DNA of 64,000 nt, taken from the NCBI RefSeq assembly GCF_003987565.1, contig NZ_NGJY01000002.1:620001-684000 (forward strand), in the 5' to 3' direction. Origin of the DNA: Vagococcus fessus. Lineage in GTDB: Bacteria > Bacillota > Bacilli > Lactobacillales > Vagococcaceae. Under the pieces are notes generated by a model that saw only the letters and a program-made list of their open reading frames with translations, made no database searches and was not told where the DNA came from. The translations under genes and the position numbers were made by a program. Below, one piece after another: positions 8,150 to 19,542 of the stretch (positions within the stretch are counted from its first letter, which is position 1; each line of letters starts with the position of its first letter).

Positions 8150-9085
8150 TTATGGATAACATCTCTTACACGGATTATAACCTGCGTTTATTGCGTCTTC
8201 TCTAGTTGATAACTCTACACGATGATTTGGTTTTGTTTGATTAACGCTTGAACAACTGTTTTTATGAAACTTATGCGTATTAGAATTACCTACATAAGAC
8301 GTCCCAATAGATGATGGCTGTTGTTCTTCTGTTTGTCCCATCACACCTTGGATTTGATTGCTTTCTTTTTGTCGTGCTTCTTCTGCTAATCTAGATTCCT
8401 CTGCTTTTCTCGCAGCGGTTGCTTGTCTAGTTGCTTCTGCCTGTCTAGCTTCTTCCGCTTTCTTAGCTTCTTCGGCTTTCTTAGCTTCTTCCGCTTTCTT
8501 AACTTCTTCCGCTTTCCTAGCCTCTTCCGCTTTCTTGGCTTCTTCGGCTTTCTTAGCTTCTTCGGCTTTCTTGGCTTCTTCGGCTTTCTCAGCTTCTTCG
8601 GCTTTCTTAGCTTCTTCCGCTTTCTTGGCTTCTTCGGCTTTCTTAGCTTCTTCCGCTTTCTTAGCTTCTTCCGCTTTCTTGGCTTCTTCGGCTTTCTTAG
8701 CTTCTTCGGCTTTCTTGGCTTCTTCGGCTTTCTTAGCTTCTTCTTTTTTATCTATTTTTTCTTTTTTTGGAGCAGCGTAGAGTCCTTGTACTGCTGCAGT
8801 ATCTTTTAATTCTGTCTTCTCAAACAAGTTACTCGATACCCCCAGGACAACTGCAGAAACTAACAATAGTATGCCTTTAGGAAGCTTAGTTTCTTTTTTC
8901 CTAAACATCAGGATAATCGAATAAATAACACTTCCTAACGACCCAATCACGACAAGAGGCAATAAGATCGACCTCACTAATAATAACACTGCCGCCCCCA
9001 CGACATACAAAAATTCTTTCGACTTAGTTCTGTAATACATCACTAAACCAAGTACAATACCCACAATCCCTAACACATTTAACAT
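8150..9085 (-). CDS. membrane protein with long KAEEA-repeat helix and C-terminal Ada-like Cys-rich domain
   Basis: Three parts are visible in 311 residues. Residues 1-90 hold about four hydrophobic helices. Residues about 110-235 are a highly regular E/K/A helix of hexads (EEAKKA), likely a coiled coil or single long alpha-helix. The last 45 residues, with NTHKFHKNSCSSV and YNPCKRCYP, match the small metal-binding module of Ada-type proteins (three Cys, several His) often found at the end of secreted or membrane Firmicute nucleases. No nuclease domain is present here. The start has an AAGGAG RBS. Function unknown; the repeat may act as a spacer between membrane and head. Confidence 0.75.
   Translation of the reverse strand: MLNVLGIVGIVLGLVMYYRTKSKEFLYVVGAAVLLLVRSILLPLVVIGSLGSVIYSIILMFRKKETKLPKGILLLVSAVVLGVSSNLFEKTELKDTAAVQGLYAAPKKEKIDKKEEAKKAEEAKKAEEAKKAEEAKKAEEAKKAEEAKKAEEAKKAEEAKKAEEAEKAEEAKKAEEAKKAEEAKKAEEARKAEEVKKAEEAKKAEEAKKAEEARQAEATRQATAARKAEESRLAEEARQKESNQIQGVMGQTEEQQPSSIGTSYVGNSNTHKFHKNSCSSVNQTKPNHRVELSTREDAINAGYNPCKRCYP
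8446..8742 (-). repeat. 18-bp tandem repeats encoding EEAKKA hexads
   Basis: About 16 consecutive 18-bp units vary mostly at silent or near-silent positions (TTCTTCGGC/TTCTTCCGC alternation). Long ORFs on the opposite strand here are by-products of this repeat. The array is a likely site of copy-number change by slippage. Confidence 0.9.
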
Positions 9086-9320
9086 AACAACTCTCCTTAC
9101 TTTTCAACACATGATAAATCTATTATATATGAAAACCCTTACTAGTAAAGATTAAAATAACACTTTTCATAAAGGAGAATATTTCTGCAAACAATTTATA
9201 TAAAATGAAAACCAAGATTTTACTTGCACCCTATTACATTGTTCTTAAATTAAATTTATATGAGTCAAGATAGCTTAGATACCTGATGTTTACGGTGTAA
9301 TAGTCATGATATCTATTAAT
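9086..9320. other. intergenic region without a gene
   Basis: AT-rich sequence between the 311-aa gene and the bgl terminator. It should hold the promoter of the minus-strand 311-aa gene. I see no ORF, RNA gene or clear operator in it. Confidence 0.5.
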
Positions 9321-9367
9321 AAAAAACTCTTAAAGTCACTATTAATAGTCAACTTTAAGAGTTTTTG
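9321..9367 (-). terminator. terminator of the licT-bglP-bglA operon
   Basis: AAAAACTCTTAAAGT (9322-9336) pairs with ACTTTAAGAGTTTTT (9352-9366) around a 15-base loop. The A/T ends give a T-run in the minus direction, just after the stop of bglA. Confidence 0.8.
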
Positions 9368-9385
9368 ATAGTTAATAACTTCCCT

Positions 9386-10822
<1,437 letters not shown>

Positions 10823-10838
10823 TTATTTCTGTCATCCT

Positions 10839-12773
<1,935 letters not shown>

Positions 12774-12786
12774 TTAAAATTCTGAA

Positions 12787-12813
12787 GGTCTAGCCAACTT
12801 AATGTCACTATCC
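12787..12813 (-). promoter_or_regulatory. second LicT RNA antiterminator target (RAT) before bglP
   Basis: Read on the minus strand, GGATAGTGAC, ATTAAGTTG, GCTAGACC has the two conserved halves of a LicT/BglG RAT and shares GGATAGTGA and GCTAGACC with the leader RAT at 13803-13833. I see no good terminator after it. Its 3' end runs into CCTTC, which can pair with the bglP ribosome-binding site GAGGG. Confidence 0.6.
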
Positions 12814-12870
12814 AGTTACGTGATTGTCCTCCTTATTAATTTAATTTTATATACACAACTTATGACAGGT

Positions 12871-13719
12871 CTAAGACCGACCATAGATCATTCGTTGAAT
12901 ATGCACGGTTAAGTATAACGCCTCATCTTCTGAAATATAATAGTTGTATTCTGTCTCTATAAACGTACTTAACATTTCAACACAGTCAAAAGCATTTGGA
13001 TATTTCTTTTTTACAATTTCATATAGTTCTTTGTCGACTTCATTTTCATGAGGTCTATTTTTTATAATACGTTGAGAAAAGAAATTAAGGTGCGTTAAAA
13101 AGCGTGAATAATAATCTGATTTCTCATCAATAACCGTTTTAAAAAAATGTCGAATAAGCTTTAGCATTTCTTGGACTAATGAAGTTACTTTATACGCAGA
13201 TATACCACTTTCATCACTTACTTTTGAACCTACACCTACATTAATAATATGCATGGCTATGAATGCTGCCTCATCCTCTGAAAAACTAACACCCAAATTA
13301 GCCTTAATCAAACTTAAAGCTTTTAATCCTATTTCAAACTCGTTAGGATATATTTTTTTTATTTCAAAGAGTAATGGATTTCTAATTTCCATACCCGATT
13401 CGTATCGTTGTACAGCAGAATAGATATGATCACTCAAAGATAAAAATAAACTACCATTCAATCTTATTTCATCTGATTCTGTTTCAAACAACACATTAAT
13501 TGTTTCAAAGTACTTCTCTGGAATTTCAGACATTGTCTCTTGTAACTTAAAAAATATATTAGCTTCTGATGCAGGAAATACTTTCTCTATAATGCCCTTC
13601 TCTATTAAATCACCAGGAGATTTTTTAAAGGCCAGTCCTTTCCCCCATACAATTACCTCTTCACCTGATTGATTTTCTATGAGTGCTACATTATTATTTA
13701 ACACCTGCTTAATACGCAT
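12871..13719 (-). CDS. licT: LicT/BglG-family transcriptional antiterminator
   Basis: A 282-residue RNA-binding antiterminator. Residues 1-56 form the CAT-RBD dimer (MRIKQVLNNNVALIENQ), followed by two PRD domains with the expected histidines in LSDHIYSAV, AAFIAMHIINVG, FLTHLNFF and LYLTVHIQRM. Phosphorylation by the PTS sets whether the dimer binds RAT RNA and prevents the leader terminator from forming. It is first in the operon with bglP and bglA and is preceded by promoter, RAT and terminator, so it controls its own expression. Confidence 0.94.
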   Translation of the reverse strand: MRIKQVLNNNVALIENQSGEEVIVWGKGLAFKKSPGDLIEKGIIEKVFPASEANIFFKLQETMSEIPEKYFETINVLFETESDEIRLNGSLFLSLSDHIYSAVQRYESGMEIRNPLLFEIKKIYPNEFEIGLKALSLIKANLGVSFSEDEAAFIAMHIINVGVGSKVSDESGISAYKVTSLVQEMLKLIRHFFKTVIDEKSDYYSRFLTHLNFFSQRIIKNRPHENEVDKELYEIVKKKYPNAFDCVEMLSTFIETEYNYYISEDEALYLTVHIQRMIYGRS

Positions 13720-13736
13720 GACACACTCTCCTCCAA

Positions 13737-13807
13737 TAAAAAAGACCTAGAGCCCCCCTTAATACCCTAATTTTTACACAAGGGTGCTTCGGTTAAACTC
13801 TAGGTCT
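13737..13807 (-). terminator. LicT-controlled leader terminator
   Basis: On the minus strand AGACCTAGAG (13807-13798) pairs with CTCTAGGTCT (13752-13743), followed by a T-run. The 5' arm overlaps the last bases of the RAT, so RAT and terminator are mutually exclusive. An inner ACCCT/AGGGT hairpin lies in the loop. Confidence 0.85.
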
Positions 13808-13833
13808 AGCTTGTAATTAAACAATCACTATCC
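13803..13833 (-). promoter_or_regulatory. RAT antiterminator RNA of the lic/bgl operon
   Basis: On the minus strand GGATAGTGATTG, TTTAATTA, CAAGCTAGACC matches the BglG/LicT-family RAT pattern (GGAT-x-GT-x-A at 5', GC-x-A-x-ACC at 3'). It lies just after the promoter and overlaps the leader terminator stem. Confidence 0.85.
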
Positions 13834-13840
13834 AACTAAT

Positions 13841-13868
13841 ATTATACAAGCGTTTCCACAAATGTCAA
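13841..13868 (-). promoter_or_regulatory. sigma-A promoter of licT-bglP-bglA with cre
   Basis: On the minus strand TTGACA (13868-13863) and TATAAT (13846-13841) are separated by 16 bp. TGGAAACGCTTGTA (13858-13845) in the spacer matches the CcpA cre consensus TGNAANCGNWNNCA except one base, so glucose repression by CcpA is likely. Confidence 0.85.
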
Positions 13869-13938
13869 CGCTCTCTTTTTAATATCAAAAAGCCCCTTTA
13901 AAAATATTGACCCACTAAAATTAAACCAATGGAGTATT

Positions 13939-14184
13939 ATGCCCTTAACCGATGATGTACTTTCCATTACAGGCGATGGTATTTCATTTAAAGAAAAAAC
14001 TACTACCTTCCCTCATACATTAGGTCATCTATTAGAACTACACGCTACTATTGAGAATTTAATAACTGAATCACTCGCAGATTCTTCAGCTACTGAGTTT
14101 TATAGTTTGTACAAATTTAGTCTACCTTCAGAAGACATATTAAACTACCAACACTATGTCACCCTTTATTTTAAAGCAACCTAA
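13939..14184 (+). CDS. hypothetical protein (81 aa)
   Basis: An 81-residue ORF has GGAG four bases before its ATG and ends just before a terminator. The product is soluble, acidic, begins MPLTDDVLSITGDG and shows no motif I know. It stands alone between two minus-strand operons. It could be a remnant of a longer gene; the evidence is limited to RBS, ORF and terminator. Confidence 0.45.
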   Translation: MPLTDDVLSITGDGISFKEKTTTFPHTLGHLLELHATIENLITESLADSSATEFYSLYKFSLPSEDILNYQHYVTLYFKAT

Positions 14185-14186
14185 CA

Positions 14187-14225
14187 AAAAAGAGCAGCCT
14201 GTCTGATTGACAGGTTGCTCTTTTT
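14187..14225. terminator. bidirectional terminator
   Basis: AAAAAGAGCAGCCTGTC pairs with GACAGGTTGCTCTTTTT across a short loop. It serves the 81-aa gene and the convergent relP gene. Confidence 0.85.
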
Positions 14226-14242
14226 GTTGTCTAAATTTATAA

Positions 14243-14917
14243 TTATTCGCCTTCAATTCCTTTTCGGATTGAAAGCATCTCTTCTTCTAATTCTGAGATG
14301 CGGGTTGCCGTTGCTTCTAGTCGTTTGGTTAAAGTTGTATCAGGTACGTCATGTTTGTATCTTAAACCATGCTCCAAACTTGCCCAATAATCCATGGCAA
14401 TCGTTCTAAATTGAACTTCCACTTTGATGTATTTAGTTTCTTTCAAGAAAAATACAGGCACTTCTAAGATTACATGAACACTACGATAGCCACTTGGTTT
14501 CGGATCTTTAATGTAATCTTTCACTTCGATAATCGCCACGTCAGCTTGTTGGCTAAGTGATTTTAGCACCATATAAATATCATCCACGTACGCACAAATC
14601 ACACGGATTCCTGCAATATCAGTTAATTCTTTCGAGGCATTCTCTGCTGTAAATGCCACATCACGTTTCTCTAGTTTAGCAACCAAACTCTTAAATGATT
14701 TTACACGACACTGAATAGTATGAATGGTATTCGTACGGCCAATGATTTCATTATTATTTAATTCTCTATCAATAATTTTTAACTTTGTTTCTACCTCATC
14801 AATTGCTGACTGGTAATAAATCATTAGCGATTGATAGGCTTCCAGCGACTCCACAGTTAAGGTTGGACTGTTGGTTGTCAGTAATTGTCTTGATTCTTCT
14901 GTTTCCTTGTTCATCAT
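14243..14917 (-). CDS. relP: small alarmone synthetase RelP/YwaC-type (GTP pyrophosphokinase)
   Basis: This 224-residue single-domain synthetase makes (p)ppGpp from ATP and GTP/GDP. Motifs seen are RVKSFKSLVAKLEKR, ELTDIAGIRVICAYVDDIY, VKDYIKDPKPSGYRSVH and VEVQFRTIAMDYWASLEH; the KPSGYRS and FRTIAMDYWASLEH wording fits YwaC/RelP rather than YjbM/RelQ. No hydrolase, TGS or ACT domain is present. Two adjacent ATG codons (14917, 14914) are both possible after GAGGTG. It lies 22 bp downstream of the 182-aa membrane protein gene, so it may be the last gene of the AAA+ cluster transcript. Confidence 0.85.
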   Translation of the reverse strand: MMNKETEESRQLLTTNSPTLTVESLEAYQSLMIYYQSAIDEVETKLKIIDRELNNNEIIGRTNTIHTIQCRVKSFKSLVAKLEKRDVAFTAENASKELTDIAGIRVICAYVDDIYMVLKSLSQQADVAIIEVKDYIKDPKPSGYRSVHVILEVPVFFLKETKYIKVEVQFRTIAMDYWASLEHGLRYKHDVPDTTLTKRLEATATRISELEEEMLSIRKGIEGE

Positions 14918-14939
14918 CTAAGCACCTCTAACGCAGATT

Positions 14940-15488
14940 TTATAAAAAGTTTTCAATAATAAAGTAACTAATAAGTCCTACTCCAACTGAAATAATCAGA
15001 GGAACCACAATCACTTGCATCACAATCCCACTTATCACAAAGGCACCTAGAAATAACAGTTCAGCTAAACCTAACGCTTTCGCTACTGATTTACTTCTGA
15101 CTTTTTCAGTTCCTGACCACGGGTTCAAGCCTTTATTTTTAAGATAGAAATAATCTAACCCAATGACTGCGATAATTACAAGTGTCCCAATTGGTAAAAA
15201 GGGTTGCATTTCAACTTCCCAAATGGTTGCACTACTTTGACTCATAAATGCTGCAATATAAACTAAAACTGCCCAAACCATAATGCTCCATTTTTTTACG
15301 CTACTTAATGAATTAGCTATAGCATTATAATACTTACCAAAAAAATGTTTGGTGAAAACAACATACCAAAGAATCGCTAAAGGAATGGCAATAATTAATA
15401 ATGCAATCACAAACGCTATTATAAGAGCAAACCCTAAAAGTCCACCACCACTATCTCGTTCTTTTACTATGAAATATCTATCTTTCAC
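14940..15488 (-). CDS. hypothetical multi-pass membrane protein (182 aa)
   Basis: The start is GTG at 15488 after GGAGGA. The sequence shows four or five hydrophobic helices (about 18-45, 66-84, 98-110, 138-160, 163-181) and a glycine-rich N-terminus. I do not recognise the family. It lies 20 bp after the beta-helix/AAA+ gene in the same direction, so the two are very likely co-transcribed. Confidence 0.7.
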   Translation of the reverse strand: MKDRYFIVKERDSGGGLLGFALIIAFVIALLIIAIPLAILWYVVFTKHFFGKYYNAIANSLSSVKKWSIMVWAVLVYIAAFMSQSSATIWEVEMQPFLPIGTLVIIAVIGLDYFYLKNKGLNPWSGTEKVRSKSVAKALGLAELLFLGAFVISGIVMQVIVVPLIISVGVGLISYFIIENFL

Positions 15489-15507
15489 TCTTGTATCCTC
15501 CTGAACT

Positions 15508-17364
15508 TTAGTTTGCTTGACTGCCTTCTAAAACATCACACTCTTTAATGATGCTAACTGCTCTATCATCCTGTTCAATAGATCCATCCATTACGATTCT
15601 CATATCTCTCGCTTGACCGATAAATTGTAAAATATTTCTAACCCAACGACCATTACCATCAACGCGTCCCGCTTGTTTTTCTTGAATGATAAAACTCTCT
15701 AAGACCTGTTTAGCATCTTCTTCTAAAAGTTGGCCTTGTTTTTTCAGTTCCAATTCAGCAATAGCAATCAATTCTTCTGCTGTATAATCAGGGAACTCAA
15801 TCTTATTAATAAAGCGACTCGCCAACCCTGGATTACTTTGCATTAAGGTTTGCATCTCTGCTGTATAACCTGCCATAATCACAATGAGATCTGAACGGTA
15901 ATTTTCCATATCCGCTATCAATGTGGTAATGGCTTCTTTTTTATATGTATCATTTTGATTTTCAGGAATTAATTCATACGCTTCGTCAATAAATAATACA
16001 CCACCTCTAGCTGATTCAATCAACTCGTGCGTTTTCGGTGAGGTTTGACCTAAATATTGACCAATCATATCTTTAACAGTTACTTCTACCATCTTATTTG
16101 TTTGACTAATACCATGCTCATACAATATATCTGCTAATAATCTTGCGACAACTGTTTTCCCGGTACCTGGACTGCCACCAAATATTAAATGAAGGCTGTT
16201 CGCAGTTACAGGTTGCCCCATTTCTTTTCTTTTTTTATTGGCAATATTTGTGTAGACATAAGTTTTCACTTTCTTCTTAACATCTTCTAGCCCTATCATC
16301 TCTTCCAACTTGTCCTCTGCCGATTGATTAACGGGCTTTTCTTCTACCTGAACAACTGGTTCGACTGGTTGACGTTCAAAATCTTCTCTAAATTTAACAC
16401 TAGAATTTTCCCAAGCGTACGAAATGCTATCCTTTGCAATCCACCAAGTATTCACATCAGTATAATTTAAGAACTTAACTTCTCCCGACCAAATCTGGTT
16501 TAACCATTTTGCACCAGCTGACCATGTCCCACCAATTAATACCTTGTCATTTGGATTATCTGTATTGACCTTAAAGACTTTGACTTGTTCCAGCATACGT
16601 TTTTGCTCTTGCTCTGAAAATTCTGGCGTGACAACCTGATTTATCGTAAGACTTCCTAAAACGATTAACCCTGTTAAGACCTCTTGTTTCAACTGATACT
16701 CACTATCTAATGCTAGTGACAAGGCATATTTATCAAGTGTTAGCGTGTTGCCTTGCGGACGAACTGAAGATTCTAATGACTGAAGCTCACCAATATGACC
16801 ATATCCTCGAATATTTGTCTTCACAACTTCTAATTTATCTAAGTGAAGCTCTGATGCAATCAGACTATCATCTTGAGCTTTAGTGTTAATGTAAGAATAG
16901 TTTTTATGTTGAGGATTACCTAGTTTAAAAGATGTCCCAATAACGCTACTTGCATTTATTTGACCATAATCCATAACAACCTCATTTGTAACTAACTGCT
17001 TCAGGGGTTGGGCTGTATAGAGTGATGGTGAATAATCCCCCTCTTCTTTATGTGAAAACGTACAATTTTCAAGGGTTAGTACAAGCCCCGGTTTTCTTGA
17101 GATAATTGCGTTCGTCTTCGTTTCTCCCAAAAAATGACAATTTTTAATTGTACAATGATGATGAAGATTAAGACCTGCTGAGCCCTCTTCAATATGAATA
17201 GTATGACCTTGACCGTCAATTGTCACTGCCGCACGAAGTGAAACACTATCCATAATATCAGATGTCAACTTGATAATATCACCATCTTTTAGTTTAGCCG
17301 TTATAGCTGTTAGGACGCCCTCTTTAGGTTTATTCCCAAGTAATCTTCCAACCTTATATTCCAT
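15508..17364 (-). CDS. predicted beta-helix protein fused to CbbX/SpoVK-type AAA+ ATPase
   Basis: The 618 residues split in two. The C-terminal part (about 350-610) is a AAA+ module of the CbbX/SpoVK/EccA type: IGLEDVKKKVKTYV, Walker A GGSPGTGKT (about 393-401), Walker B GVLFIDEAYELI (about 452-463), sensor-1-like IVIMAGY, and an arginine in NPGLASRFINKIEF. The N-terminal 250 residues look like a right-handed beta-helix of the pectate lyase type (ITIDGQGHTIHI-like and IKNCHFLG-like rungs), joined by a linker. No signal peptide or membrane helix is seen. It may remodel a protein complex recognised by the beta-helix. Substrate unknown. Confidence 0.8.
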   Translation of the reverse strand: MEYKVGRLLGNKPKEGVLTAITAKLKDGDIIKLTSDIMDSVSLRAAVTIDGQGHTIHIEEGSAGLNLHHHCTIKNCHFLGETKTNAIISRKPGLVLTLENCTFSHKEEGDYSPSLYTAQPLKQLVTNEVVMDYGQINASSVIGTSFKLGNPQHKNYSYINTKAQDDSLIASELHLDKLEVVKTNIRGYGHIGELQSLESSVRPQGNTLTLDKYALSLALDSEYQLKQEVLTGLIVLGSLTINQVVTPEFSEQEQKRMLEQVKVFKVNTDNPNDKVLIGGTWSAGAKWLNQIWSGEVKFLNYTDVNTWWIAKDSISYAWENSSVKFREDFERQPVEPVVQVEEKPVNQSAEDKLEEMIGLEDVKKKVKTYVYTNIANKKRKEMGQPVTANSLHLIFGGSPGTGKTVVARLLADILYEHGISQTNKMVEVTVKDMIGQYLGQTSPKTHELIESARGGVLFIDEAYELIPENQNDTYKKEAITTLIADMENYRSDLIVIMAGYTAEMQTLMQSNPGLASRFINKIEFPDYTAEELIAIAELELKKQGQLLEEDAKQVLESFIIQEKQAGRVDGNGRWVRNILQFIGQARDMRIVMDGSIEQDDRAVSIIKECDVLEGSQAN

Positions 17365-17402
17365 TTAACGCTCTCCATTCGTTAGTAAGTTTAGATTAAA
17401 CC

Positions 17403-17795
17403 CTATCTCGCTTTTATACATCCGATACATAAAAGATAACCAGCGAAATCACCTTGTTTTTGACGCTCATGATCCACGTTAATTAACGTATCATACCAAG
17501 TTGCATCCCATTCTTTCATTGTCATATAACGTGCTAAAGGTTGTAAGGTTGCCATAAATGCATTATGCTGTGCCGTACGTGAGGCATCCATTTGTTGCTT
17601 TTGTTCTATTGTATACGTTAACCAGTCATTACGTTTTTTGACATAATCACTTGCCGCTTCAATCACAGATGACCATAGAAAATTAAAATCTTCGTCTTCA
17701 CTGTCCGCTGAACCGTGAATTTTATTGTACATCTCCAATGCCTCTTCAAAAGATAAAGCATTTCCTTTTTCTAAATACTCTTGATAATCAAACAT
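17403..17795 (-). CDS. hypothetical protein (130 aa)
   Basis: A soluble, acidic, mostly helical protein with the phrases DYVKKRNDWLTYTIEQKQQMD and GDFAGYLLCIGCIKAR. It has no membrane segment and I do not recognise its family with confidence. It starts after AAGGGTG and ends 38 bp before the beta-helix/AAA+ gene, so it is the likely first gene of that operon. It could be a substrate or adaptor of the AAA+ protein; this is inference from position. Confidence 0.65.
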   Translation of the reverse strand: MFDYQEYLEKGNALSFEEALEMYNKIHGSADSEDEDFNFLWSSVIEAASDYVKKRNDWLTYTIEQKQQMDASRTAQHNAFMATLQPLARYMTMKEWDATWYDTLINVDHERQKQGDFAGYLLCIGCIKAR

Positions 17796-17880
17796 TTAAG
17801 CCACACCCTTTACTCTTATTCTGTCTATTTATAGTATCTTTTATATCAATATTTGTAAACTTAATTTCTAATTATAACTA

Positions 17881-17917
17881 AAAAAGCCTAACTCATGGCT
17901 ATAAGTTAGACCTTTTC
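17881..17917 (-). terminator. terminator after the 114-aa gene
   Basis: On the minus strand GTCTAACT pairs with GAGTTAGGC around an 8-9 base loop and is followed by TTTTTT. It separates the 114-aa gene from the 130-aa/AAA+ operon. Confidence 0.7.
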
Positions 17918-17929
17918 TGTCACTCTACA

Positions 17930-18274
17930 TCATTTTTCAATAAGAAGTTTTCTACTATTAAAATAGTCCTTTTCTTTAGCAATAGATTTTTCAAACGCTT
18001 CAACTACTCTCCAATCAACCTGATGTCGATTTTTATATCGTAGTTCTTCTTTAATTAATTTCTTTAAATCTTTCCATTTTTTCATATCTGATGGTTCTTG
18101 TTCAAAGTGTTGTAACTCTTGTTCTATTTGTTTGAGTTCCGATTGCTCGACCTTTTTTTGTAGTCTTTCTTGTCTGATAACATAGACGCTTCCACCAATA
18201 CCAATCACAAGGGCTGCTATAGTCGAGAGTAGGTATGTTATTTTTTTATTCTTCAACTTTCTATTCCCCTTCAC
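17930..18274 (-). CDS. small membrane-anchored helical protein
   Basis: One N-terminal membrane helix (about 13-31, TYLLSTIAALVIGIGGSVYVI) is followed by a charged coiled-coil stretch (RQERLQKKVEQSELKQIEQE) and a short soluble tail. Start choice is uncertain: GTG at 18274 lacks a spaced RBS, while TTG at 18256 lies nine bases after AAGGGG and would give 108 residues. Unrecognised. A terminator follows, so it is probably a separate transcript from the AAA+ operon. Confidence 0.6.
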   Translation of the reverse strand: MKGNRKLKNKKITYLLSTIAALVIGIGGSVYVIRQERLQKKVEQSELKQIEQELQHFEQEPSDMKKWKDLKKLIKEELRYKNRHQVDWRVVEAFEKSIAKEKDYFNSRKLLIEK

Positions 18275-18363
18275 ACCTTATCTTTTAATCACTTTTAAAT
18301 GGTACCGTTAATTAAACGAGATGTAAAGTTAAGATAATATATCAATAACGTTATTTTTGTAAT

Positions 18364-18393
18364 AAAAAAAAGACTTCGAAAAGTCTCTTTTTT
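18364..18393 (-). terminator. terminator of the YccF gene
   Basis: AAAAAAGACT pairs with AGTCTCTTTTTT; on the minus strand this follows the stop of the YccF gene by a few bases. Confidence 0.75.
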
Positions 18394-18769
18394 AATAGTA
18401 GTATCTTGAATTGACAACTTTTGCTCCGAAAGGCATTAACGCTAGACGGGCTAATTTAAACGATTGTTTAGCAAACGGTATCCCAATAATTGTAATAGTT
18501 AGTAATACACCACTAATAAAGTGAGCAATCGCCAAAGGTAAGCCTGAAATAATTATCCAAATAATATTCAAAATCAAAGAACCACCAGATGTACTTGTGA
18601 TGATTTCTTTCCCAAATGGCCATAAGCTGAGTTGTGCAAATTTAAAGCACTGTAACCCTACCGGAATTCCAATAATACTGATGCACCAAAGTACACCTGC
18701 TAAAAACCAACCGATTGCTCCTGTAAAACCTCCAAATAGCAACCATAAAATATTTCCGATAAATCTCAT
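18392..18769 (-). CDS. YccF-domain (DUF307) inner membrane protein
   Basis: This 125-residue protein contains two copies of the YccF repeat: about residues 5-58 (NILWLLFGG...GIPVGLQCFKFAQLSLWPFG) and 68-120 (NIIWIIISG...GIPFAKQSFKLARLALMPFG). Each has two hydrophobic helices and a conserved GIP-x-x-x-Q-x-FK-x-A element. The family is widespread, with no settled function. Start has an AAGGATG RBS. Monocistronic. Confidence 0.9.
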   Translation of the reverse strand: MRFIGNILWLLFGGFTGAIGWFLAGVLWCISIIGIPVGLQCFKFAQLSLWPFGKEIITSTSGGSLILNIIWIIISGLPLAIAHFISGVLLTITIIGIPFAKQSFKLARLALMPFGAKVVNSRYYY

Positions 18770-18931
18770 CGTATCACATCCTTAGCCAGATTCGATAGTC
18801 TTAAACCAACCTATCCTATACCTTTATCATACCATCTCGCTAGCCGAATACAAGAAACTAGCCTAAAGTTCAGACTAAGGTCTGACTCTTTTCTAATTAT
18901 CGTAAGCTCGTAAACTATCATGATTGGCTCG

Positions 18932-18940
18932 TGGTATAAT
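18932..18940 (+). promoter_or_regulatory. extended -10 promoter element
   Basis: TGGTATAAT, an extended -10 box, lies 35 bp before the ATG at 18975. A 6-bp inverted repeat (TCAGAC/GTCTGA, 18870-18885) lies upstream. The -35 is not obvious. Confidence 0.5.
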
Positions 18941-18974
18941 TGAGAAAAACGCACCTTATAAATGGAGGAACTAT

Positions 18975-19541
18975 ATGAAATTTTGGACAGTCCAACCTAA
19001 AGAAGTACTTGATATTATTATGAAAGAAGATAGTTATATTGCTGATTTTAAGAAAAGTACCTATCTTCAAGAACTCCCTGAATTAATGGATTTATACAGT
19101 TTATTTTTAGAGTCATTCAATGCACATAACTCTACTAATTTACCTGGATTAGTTTTTGCCTTCGCTCAGAGTAATGATTCTAATTTATTTGAAATACCTG
19201 ATATTGAGTCATTCCAACAGTTGATGGTTGAAAAAGAACCGGCTGTAGGTGGTTTTTGGAATGCTATTACAAAGAAAGGGGCCTGCATCTTAGAACTGGA
19301 ATACAATGTGGATGAGTTCAATCCTATCTTTATTGACTTTAATGATTTCCAATTCTTAATGCCTCCTATCACGGTCCCACTTCCACCTTATACGGAACCT
19401 GATATCGCACGGTTAGTTGAACATGTCCATAATGGAACAGTTGAAACTTCTATTTTCCCAAGTTATGTCATGCAAGCACATCTACCTTTTATTCGGAAAG
19501 AAAATATCATCTGTGGTTACAAGATGTTTCCACTCAAGTAA
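18975..19541 (+). CDS. DUF3841-like protein
   Basis: The start is fixed at ATG 18975 by GGAGGA six bases upstream; the longer open frame from 18924 lacks an RBS. The 188-residue protein begins MKFWTVQPKEVLDII, resembling the MxxWTiQp start of the DUF3841 family, and contains an aromatic, acidic middle with no membrane helix. The family's function is unknown. It stands alone, convergent with the HxlR regulator gene with one base between stop codons and no obvious terminator. Confidence 0.7.
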   Translation: MKFWTVQPKEVLDIIMKEDSYIADFKKSTYLQELPELMDLYSLFLESFNAHNSTNLPGLVFAFAQSNDSNLFEIPDIESFQQLMVEKEPAVGGFWNAITKKGACILELEYNVDEFNPIFIDFNDFQFLMPPITVPLPPYTEPDIARLVEHVHNGTVETSIFPSYVMQAHLPFIRKENIICGYKMFPLK

Positions 19542-19542
19542 T

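Noticed and set aside
8358-8809. Two long plus-strand ORFs of Ser/Ala/Phe and Phe/Leu repeats
   Set aside because: They are antisense shadows of the 18-bp KAEEA array; no RBS and implausible composition.
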